Below are positions 58,765-64,000 of a DNA stretch of 64,000 bases, one piece after another; position 1 is the stretch's first letter, and every line of letters starts with the position of its first letter. The stretch lies in NCBI GenBank assembly GCA_016178705.1, contig JACOST010000021.1, positions 49,199 to 113,198 on the forward strand, read 5' to 3'. Source of the DNA: Deltaproteobacteria bacterium. GTDB lineage: Bacteria; Desulfobacterota; Binatia; HRBIN30; JACQVA1. A program made the translations under genes and the position numbers. The notes beneath the pieces are model-generated. The model was not told the origin of the DNA, searched no databases, and saw only the letters and a list, made by a program, of their open reading frames with translations.

Positions 58765-60645
58765 CTACTCGCCGTAACAACTTGCTACATCGAGCTCGCG
58801 GCCGTCGCGGACGGCGGAGTATTTGGCCCAGAACAAATCGTCGATCTTCTTCAGCGTCGGCTTTCGCTTCTTGGCGCGATAGCGCGTGCGGTGACCGGGG
58901 CCGCCGTTGTAGATGGCATACGTCGCGCGCGCAAGGTTCTCGTTACCGCCGGGTTGTTGGTGTTCGCCCTTCTCGATGGCGTAGTCGCGCAGATAGTGCA
59001 GCAGGATCTCGCTGCCGGCGCGGCCGTTGTACTGAATGTCGCCGGCGAGCCCTTTGAGATCGTACACGCCGCGCCACACCGTCTGGTTCACTTGCATTAA
59101 GCCGATCGAGCCGACGCTCGACTTGAGCGGCGCGAGCTTCCCGTTGCGCCGGATGAATTGCCGCCAGCAGCTCTCCTGCCACGCGGTGGCGTAGACGAGG
59201 TTGCGATAGATGCCGGTGAACTGCGCGTCCAGTTCGTCCTTGGCGAGTTGCTGCTCGCCGAGCTGCTTCAGCAGATCGCGGACCAGCGGCAGGTACGTCC
59301 CGATATCGTCGCGGGTTGGCGCCCAGCGGTTGAGTTTGCCAATGGCGTCGGGCTCGATCGCGGCGGAAACCGGCGCAGCGAACCATGACCGCAGACGTTG
59401 TCCCAAACTGAGATCCATTTCGACGTCGGTCGGAATCTCCGGCGGCTTCAGTGGCGCGCCGAAGCCGAGGGCCGTCCGGAGTTCGGGATCGAGATCGGTG
59501 TTGTAAGCAACCGGGTCGGCGGCGTCGCTGGGCGCGACCATGCGCGCGAGCCGACGCAAACCGTCGGCGGAGATGTCGAGGCCGAGTTCGGGACCGAGTT
59601 CGGTGAGCGCCGCCAGCGCATCGCCGGCAGCGATGAAGCTGGTGTATTGCAGCGCGCCTTCGGCCGGCAACCCGGCCGCGGCCTGACGCAATGCAGGTGC
59701 GAGCTGCTCCCACGCATGGACGAACAAGCCTGGCACTGGATCAGGACTGCCCGGCTGCGACGGTGCGAGCGCATCGAGCAACTCGTAGCGGGCATCGAGC
59801 AGGACATCGAGCACGGCGCGGTGCAGTTCACCGCTGGAGTCGCGTGCGAAGCGTTTGACCACGAAGGTCAGAAACGCGTCCCACTGCTGCCACTTGCTCT
59901 GCCACGCGGCTAGCTCGGTTGCGGACAGTGTCGGCTCCGCGGCCGGGACGGTTGCCGGTGCGCGCGGCTCCACATCGAATGTCAGCGTGACCTTGAGTCC
60001 GCCCTCGCTCATGCGCGGATCGCGTACTGCGAGCGATGCCAGCAGCGCATCGATGCGTTCTTGGCTGCCGGGGAGCACGAGCGGTAGCCACCCGCGGAGT
60101 TCGTTGAACGGTTGATTGAGGTCGATGCGCAAGGCTTCGAAGCGCGGCTGTGCGTAGGTCTTCACCAAGTCCCACAGTTGGCCAGTGGTGAAGCGCTTCT
60201 CGTGATGTTCGTCGAAGATGTTCGAGTCGACGACTTTGAAGGTGAGCACGTGGGCAGCCTCGTCGAGCTGCGGTTCTTGGAACACTTCGACGAACCCCTT
60301 CCATTCGAGCGCGATCAGGCACTGCCCGCCGATCTTGGCGCCGACGCGAGCGTCGCCACGACTGACGATGTGGAGGCTGGCGGCGGCGACGTCCACTTGC
60401 GGTTCGTAGAGATCGAGCCAGCCGCAGCCGACGCCGTCGTCGAATACCGACGCTTTCTCACCGGGTAGCGTGTAGATCTGGGTTACCAACGCTTGCCGTA
60501 CGAACGCCACATCGAACTTGAGCGGCACCATCACGGGACGCGCGAAGGCGGCCGCCGCCGAGAATACGATCGCGATTGCTGCGAACGCGGTGACGTATCG
60601 AAGAGAGCCTTTGCCGTAAGACGAAGCACTCTGCCCGCTCGTCAT
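58765..60645 (-). CDS. Exported lytic transglycosylase (SLT domain)
   Basis: About 626 aa. The C-terminal 150 residues form an SLT lytic transglycosylase domain: catalytic Glu near 491 in TAWQESCWRQF, SVGSIGLMQVNQTVWRG and ATYAIYNGGPG. It should cleave peptidoglycan glycan strands. The preceding 450 residues are an uncharacterised alpha/beta and helical region. ATG 60645 lies within a CGTCATTCC repeat and is followed by a signal sequence (AFAAIAIVFSAAAAFA); the upstream extension to 60816 translates the rest of the repeat and is not credible. It follows the crotonase gene. Confidence 0.85.
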   Translation of the reverse strand: MTSGQSASSYGKGSLRYVTAFAAIAIVFSAAAAFARPVMVPLKFDVAFVRQALVTQIYTLPGEKASVFDDGVGCGWLDLYEPQVDVAAASLHIVSRGDARVGAKIGGQCLIALEWKGFVEVFQEPQLDEAAHVLTFKVVDSNIFDEHHEKRFTTGQLWDLVKTYAQPRFEALRIDLNQPFNELRGWLPLVLPGSQERIDALLASLAVRDPRMSEGGLKVTLTFDVEPRAPATVPAAEPTLSATELAAWQSKWQQWDAFLTFVVKRFARDSSGELHRAVLDVLLDARYELLDALAPSQPGSPDPVPGLFVHAWEQLAPALRQAAAGLPAEGALQYTSFIAAGDALAALTELGPELGLDISADGLRRLARMVAPSDAADPVAYNTDLDPELRTALGFGAPLKPPEIPTDVEMDLSLGQRLRSWFAAPVSAAIEPDAIGKLNRWAPTRDDIGTYLPLVRDLLKQLGEQQLAKDELDAQFTGIYRNLVYATAWQESCWRQFIRRNGKLAPLKSSVGSIGLMQVNQTVWRGVYDLKGLAGDIQYNGRAGSEILLHYLRDYAIEKGEHQQPGGNENLARATYAIYNGGPGHRTRYRAKKRKPTLKKIDDLFWAKYSAVRDGRELDVASCYGE

Positions 60646-60716
60646 TCCGGCGAAAGCCGGAATCCAGGACCGAGCCCTACGCCCCCGCCTGGATACCGGC
60701 TTTCGCCGGTATGACG
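60640..60716. repeat. CGTCATTCCGG...CCGGTATGACG interspersed repeat, copy 2
   Basis: A 77-bp copy with arms like those of 57523-57599 but a different centre (GACCGAGCCCTACGCC). It overlaps the start codon chosen for the lytic transglycosylase (ATG within GGAATGACG read on the minus strand). Confidence 0.8.
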
Positions 60717-60812
60717 GGCCCACTGACGGGATTTCTTGTGCAAAGGCTCGCGGGGTTGCGTATCGCGGGAACCCGTACGCGGCCGAGAACGGATCGCTCA
60801 TTGTCGCAGCGC

Positions 60813-61631
60813 TCACTCTCCCTTGAACGTGTAAGGTTCGCCCTTGAGATAGGCGCGCATGGCACCGCGGGCGTCGACGGAATTCATGGTCTTGGCGAAC
60901 TCCGCGCGTTCGATGGCGAGACCCGATTCGAGATCGGTGTCGAGGCCGGCGTGAATGGCGCGCTTAGCGGCGGCCAGAGCGATCGGCGCGCGCCCTGCCA
61001 GTTCGCGGGCGAAGGAAGCGGCCGATGCGCGGAAGCCATCGACTGGGAAGAGCCGGTGAACGAGGCCGAGCGTCAGCGCCTCTTGCGGCTCGACGACTCG
61101 CCCGTGCAGAATGAGGTCGAGCGCCTTCGCTTTGCCGAGCAGCCGCGCCAGTCGCTGCGTTCCGCCGGCGCCGGGGATGATGCCGACGCTGGTTTCCGGC
61201 AACCCGATGCGATACGGCCCGTCGGCCATCACGCGGAAATCGCAGGCCAGACTCAGCTCGCAGCCGCCGCCCATCGCCGTGCCATTGAGCGCGGCGATGG
61301 TGACTTTCGGAAGACTCTGGATTCGGTTGAAGACGGTATGGATGAAGTCGATCGCCGACTGTCCCTCCGTCTCGCGCCCGCCGTCGTAGCCGCCGCTCGC
61401 GCCGGAATCCGCGGCGCGCGACAATTCGCTCACGTCGTAGTGGGTGATGAAGATGCCGTCGACTCCACCGGTGAACATGAGCACGCGGTCATCCTTGCTC
61501 GCCGCGACCTCGCGCGCGAGCACGTCGAGTTCAGCGACCATGCGGCCGTTCATGAAGTTCATCGGCGGATTGACGAAGGTGCACTGCACCACGCTGCCAT
61601 CACGTTCCACTTGTAGGTATTGGAATGCCAT
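60813..61631 (-). CDS. Enoyl-CoA hydratase/isomerase family protein
   Basis: A 272-aa crotonase with both canonical catalytic Glu residues: Glu125 (MGGGCELSLACDF) and Glu146 (GLPETSVGIIPGAGGTQRLA). It is therefore likely a true enoyl-CoA hydratase, in contrast to the crotonase at 41.9 kb. The N-terminal third is somewhat divergent (FTGGVDGIFITHYDVSELSR). It probably belongs to a fatty-acid or side-chain beta-oxidation step. Confidence 0.92.
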   Translation of the reverse strand: MAFQYLQVERDGSVVQCTFVNPPMNFMNGRMVAELDVLAREVAASKDDRVLMFTGGVDGIFITHYDVSELSRAADSGASGGYDGGRETEGQSAIDFIHTVFNRIQSLPKVTIAALNGTAMGGGCELSLACDFRVMADGPYRIGLPETSVGIIPGAGGTQRLARLLGKAKALDLILHGRVVEPQEALTLGLVHRLFPVDGFRASAASFARELAGRAPIALAAAKRAIHAGLDTDLESGLAIERAEFAKTMNSVDARGAMRAYLKGEPYTFKGE

Positions 61632-61694
61632 CGGCGCTCCTGTCCTCCCGTCTACCGGCTCAACAGAAACGCGCGCGCGGGTAGAAAGTCGCGC

Positions 61695-62567
61695 TCAACT
61701 GAGGTGCCACGCGCCGTCCGCTTGCGTCACGCGACCTTCCTTTTCCAGCTTGCGCAGGTGAGAGGTCACCGACATGGCGGCGGCGGTGTGCAAGAACTCG
61801 GGCACATCGGTGTACATGCGCTTGACCAGCGCCGGTGCGTCGGTCACGCCGGCGCGCAATCCCGCCACCACCTGCTCTTCGCGCAGCAGGCGATGAGCGA
61901 TGTACTGCTCGATCTTTTCGCGCGGGTTGCGAATGGCAGGACCGTGGGCGGGATAGATCACGGCAACGTCGAGGGTGAGCAGCCGGCGCAAAGAATCGAG
62001 ATAGTCGATCAAGTCGCCGTCGTCGCCGATCACCGTGGTGCCGGCACCCAACACGACATCGCCGGTGAACAGTGCGCGCTCCTCTTCGAGATAGAAGCAG
62101 AGATGGTCGCGCGCGTGGCCGGGCGTGAAAATCGCGCGCAGCGTGGCGCCGTCGGTGCTGACCACCGCGCCGTCCTCGATCGCGGTCGAGTCGAAGCCGA
62201 TATCGCGACCGGGCCACGGCTTCTTCGCCACCGGCAGCGGGCCGAAGCGTTGCTGAATCGCCGGCACGCCGCCGACGTGGTCGGGATGCACATGCGTGAG
62301 CACGATCTCCTGCAACCCGTCGGCATTGCGCTCGCTCACGGCCTGTTCGAGTAGCGGCAGATACGCGGGGACTCCTTGGCCGGTATCGAGCAGCAACGGT
62401 CGCCGCCCGGTGCCGATGAGGTACGTGTTGGTGCCGGGTCCCGTGAATGCGCCCGGATTCTGTCCGAGCACGACCGTGACCCGCGGGCTCCACGCATCGA
62501 TGTCCTTCATGTGGAGACCCAGCATCGAGTCGGTGACGACGCGTGTCTTGCCGCCCGAGTCGGCCAT
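61695..62567 (-). CDS. MBL-fold hydrolase (LACTB2-like)
   Basis: A 290-aa metallo-beta-lactamase-fold protein. The metal site THVHPDHVGG (His92, His94, Asp96, His97), TPGHARDHLCFYL, FTGDVVLG and PAHGPAI are clear. The C-terminus (AAAMSVTSHLRKLEKEGRVT) is the winged-helix-like tail of LACTB2-type proteins, which can be nucleases or thioesterase-like hydrolases. The substrate is open. Confidence 0.9.
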   Translation of the reverse strand: MADSGGKTRVVTDSMLGLHMKDIDAWSPRVTVVLGQNPGAFTGPGTNTYLIGTGRRPLLLDTGQGVPAYLPLLEQAVSERNADGLQEIVLTHVHPDHVGGVPAIQQRFGPLPVAKKPWPGRDIGFDSTAIEDGAVVSTDGATLRAIFTPGHARDHLCFYLEEERALFTGDVVLGAGTTVIGDDGDLIDYLDSLRRLLTLDVAVIYPAHGPAIRNPREKIEQYIAHRLLREEQVVAGLRAGVTDAPALVKRMYTDVPEFLHTAAAMSVTSHLRKLEKEGRVTQADGAWHLS

Positions 62568-62639
62568 GCGCTGCTGACTAGCTGGATTCCAGCGGTGTCA
62601 CAAGCTGGGGGCTTCGCACGAAGACTCGCAATAGTGGTC

Positions 62640-62715
62640 CGTCATACCGGCGGAAGCCGGTATCCAGGTGGGGCGTGGGGCACGATCCTGGATTCCGGCT
62701 TTCGCCGGAATGACG
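62640..62715. repeat. CGTCATACCGG...CCGGAATGACG interspersed repeat, copy 3
   Basis: A 76-bp copy nearly identical to 57523-57599, including its centre and the flanking GAGTGGGGAGG. It is in the gap between MBL and endonuclease III genes; nothing else is seen in that gap (62568-62787). Confidence 0.8.
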
Positions 62716-62787
62716 AGTGGGGAGGCCGCTCTATTCCTTCTTGTGCAAATCCCAAGCTGGGGGCCGTGCGAATGGCGACAACCCGAA

Positions 62788-63522
62788 TCACCGCGACCGC
62801 ATCACCCCGCGCTTCGGGCAGTGGACCTCGATCGGGCACTGGCTACACAGGGGCGAGGTTGGCTTGCAGATGGTTTGGCCGAAGGCGACGAGCAGGTCGT
62901 TGTAGTCGATCCAGTACGGCGCCGGCAGCTTGCGGCGCAGCGCCATCTCGGTGTCGTGCGGGTTCTTGGTGCGGACGTAGTTCCAGCGATTGGAGATGCG
63001 ATGCACGTGGGTGTCGACGCAGATGGCTGGCTTGGCAAAGCCTTGCGTCAGGACCAGGTTGGCGGTCTTGCGTCCGACGCCGTTGAAAGTCAGCAACACA
63101 TCGAGATCGTCGGGCACCGTGCCATCGAACTCCTCGACCAGCCGCTTGCATAGCGCACGAATCGTCTTCGCCTTGGTGTGGTAGAAGCCGACCGGGTAGA
63201 TCGCCTTCTCGATCTGCCGCGTCGGCAACTTCATCATCGTCTGCGGCGAGTCGGCGAGTGCGAACAACCGTTGCGATGCGGGTCCGGTAGTTTCGTCCTT
63301 GGTCCGCAAACTCAGCAAGCACGAGATCAGTACGCGAAACGGATCGCGCGACTGCATCGCGATGAACGTCACCACCGGCGCATTCCATTTCAGGTATTCG
63401 CGCCGCAGCGTGGCGATCACGACGTCGATGTCGAACGGCGAGTGACGAGTGGCGCGAGCGGCGAATGACGAGTGGCGAGTCGTCGACTTCCGGGCGCGCT
63501 TCTCGTTCGTTCCTTCACTCAT
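62788..63522 (-). CDS. nth: Endonuclease III, DNA glycosylase/AP lyase
   Basis: A 244-aa base-excision repair enzyme removing oxidised pyrimidines. Helix-hairpin-helix LLTFNGVGRKTANLVL holds the catalytic Lys152, and Asp170 is in CVDTHVHRISNRW. The [4Fe-4S] ligands are Cys219-x6-Cys226-x2-Cys229-x5-Cys235. The N-terminal 35 residues before the fold include RHSSFAARATRHSPF, whose DNA is a run of the words CACTCGC and CACTCGTCA like the intergenic repeats. ATG 63522 is the best start; a longer frame goes on upstream. Confidence 0.93.
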   Translation of the reverse strand: MSEGTNEKRARKSTTRHSSFAARATRHSPFDIDVVIATLRREYLKWNAPVVTFIAMQSRDPFRVLISCLLSLRTKDETTGPASQRLFALADSPQTMMKLPTRQIEKAIYPVGFYHTKAKTIRALCKRLVEEFDGTVPDDLDVLLTFNGVGRKTANLVLTQGFAKPAICVDTHVHRISNRWNYVRTKNPHDTEMALRRKLPAPYWIDYNDLLVAFGQTICKPTSPLCSQCPIEVHCPKRGVMRSR

Positions 63523-63749
63523 ATTTGACACCGCCCATGCGACGCGTGCATCTTGCCACAAGCGCGGGTCGCGTCGATAGACCGGTGATGAGCACACAGC
63601 TCCACGGAGCCAAGAAAGCTTTGAGGCCCCAGAGACCTGGTGTAACGAAGAAACCAACCAAGGTGAAGGAGATGACCCCGCGAGGCTCGCGTGTCAGTCA
63701 GCCGGGCCTAGATAGTTCGAAGCTGGGCAGCGCAGATCGAGGATGCACG

Positions 63750-63896
63750 ATGCAACTGAATCCGAAGCAAGTACGTGGCGCGTGGGAAGACGGCTTCACC
63801 CTCGACGTTCATATCCAAAGCAGCGACTTCATCGGCTACAACGACTACGGCCATCCCCAGTTCGACTCGTGTCGGTTCCGGAAACTCTGGCCGTAA
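63750..63896 (+). pseudogene. Phosphoribosyltransferase family gene, 5' fragment cut by insertion
   Basis: MQLNPKQVRGAWEDGFTLDV, then HIQSSDFIGYNDYGHPQFDS, is the characteristic N-terminus of a ComF-like phosphoribosyltransferase family. GAGGA lies 6 bases before the ATG. After FDS the family should continue with a short R-x2-GELLYRLKY segment, but here the frame runs into an unrelated repeat (FRKLWP, stop at 63894-63896). The break falls at 63870, where an insertion-sequence-like end begins. The rest of the gene would be beyond the window. Confidence 0.7.
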
Positions 63897-64000
63897 GAAT
63901 TCCGGAAATTCTGGCCGGTCTTCGAAAGGAGACCGGAAATGAGGACAGGGACGCTCGAGGGTATTGAGAACAGTGGTCTACGCTCCGAGAGAGCGGCAGA
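63870..64000. mobile_element. Likely left end of an insertion sequence (IS21-like)
   Basis: From TGTCGG at 63870 two 18-bp direct repeats follow: TTCCGGAAACTCTGGCCG (63876-63893) and TTCCGGAAATTCTGGCCG (63900-63917). IS21-family ends begin with TG and carry multiple short direct repeats of this kind. The element cuts the phosphoribosyltransferase gene. A hairpin (CCGGTCT/AGACCGG, 63915-63936) covers the ribosome site of a reading frame that begins at 63939. The family is inferred from end structure only. Confidence 0.5.
63939..64000 (+). CDS. Start of open frame inside the insertion-like end (partial)
   Basis: The frame MRTGTLEGIENSGLRSERAA runs off the right edge. It has AAAGGAG 7 bases upstream, within a hairpin that could limit translation. 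Too short to assign; a transposase or accessory gene would fit the context. Confidence 0.35.
   Translation, partial: MRTGTLEGIENSGLRSERAA

Noticed and set aside
60646..60816. Extended start of the lytic transglycosylase at 60816
   Set aside because: The extension is the translation of the CGTCATTCC repeat (PAFAGMTS-type text) and overlaps the upstream crotonase gene's end.

Overview
This is a GC-rich, gene-dense stretch of a bacterial chromosome. I saw no rRNA, tRNA or CRISPR array. The gene content fits a deltaproteobacterium-like soil lineage such as Candidatus Binatota/Binatia: acyl-CoA dehydrogenase, CaiB/BaiF CoA-transferases, crotonases, a luciferase-like monooxygenase, AmmeMemoRadiSam radical SAM, Myxococcus-type Cys-rich repeats, and variant enhancer-binding proteins beside a Ser/Thr kinase-ATPase. 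This assignment is inferred from gene families only.

Layout. 0-7 kb: end of a cyclase gene, a hairpin-rich spacer, an acyl-CoA dehydrogenase, a double CaiB/BaiF CoA-transferase, and a translationally coupled LLM monooxygenase/ROK kinase pair. 6.5-13 kb: small basic proteins, a response regulator and hybrid sensor kinase, fabD, then the gluconeogenic pair class I FBP aldolase and GlpX. 13-23 kb: M20 amidohydrolase, HEAT-repeat protein, an XRE-methyltransferase fusion, ABC-F ATPase, alpha/beta hydrolase, AmrS, a frameshifted four-helix-bundle gene inside inverted repeats, and a DUF2064 transferase. 22.5-39 kb: accessory and signalling island with a frameshifted exported protein, a subtilase lipoprotein, two unknown proteins, a 1239-aa kinase-ATPase, two paralogous GAF-AAA+-Fis regulators, a class III cyclase, a LuxR-type regulator and a frameshifted Cys-rich exported protein. 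39-48 kb: secernin-like hydrolase, crotonase, sugar kinase plus nucleotidyltransferase, two DUF1499 proteins, a SelW-like selenoprotein, a sensor kinase and an FKBP isomerase. 48-55 kb: a TetR-controlled RND efflux operon. 55-63.5 kb: SDR, GNAT, CMD protein, phosphotransferase, lytic transglycosylase, crotonase, MBL hydrolase and endonuclease III. At the right edge a phosphoribosyltransferase gene is broken by what looks like an insertion-sequence end.

Most notable points. (1) A 78-residue SelW/Rdx-family selenoprotein at 46099-46335 that reads through an in-frame TGA (CxxU) with a SECIS-like hairpin just after it; ordinary ORF calling misses it. (2) Two enhancer-binding-protein paralogues whose GAFTGA loop reads GAHSTA, with two shared promoter motifs. 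(3) An XRE-methyltransferase protein without an NPPY motif. (4) Several families of short-word palindromes that act as terminators, flank a frameshifted gene, and in three places appear to have become coding sequence. (5) Three apparent single-base frameshifts between 21.6 and 37.6 kb, which need read-level checking.
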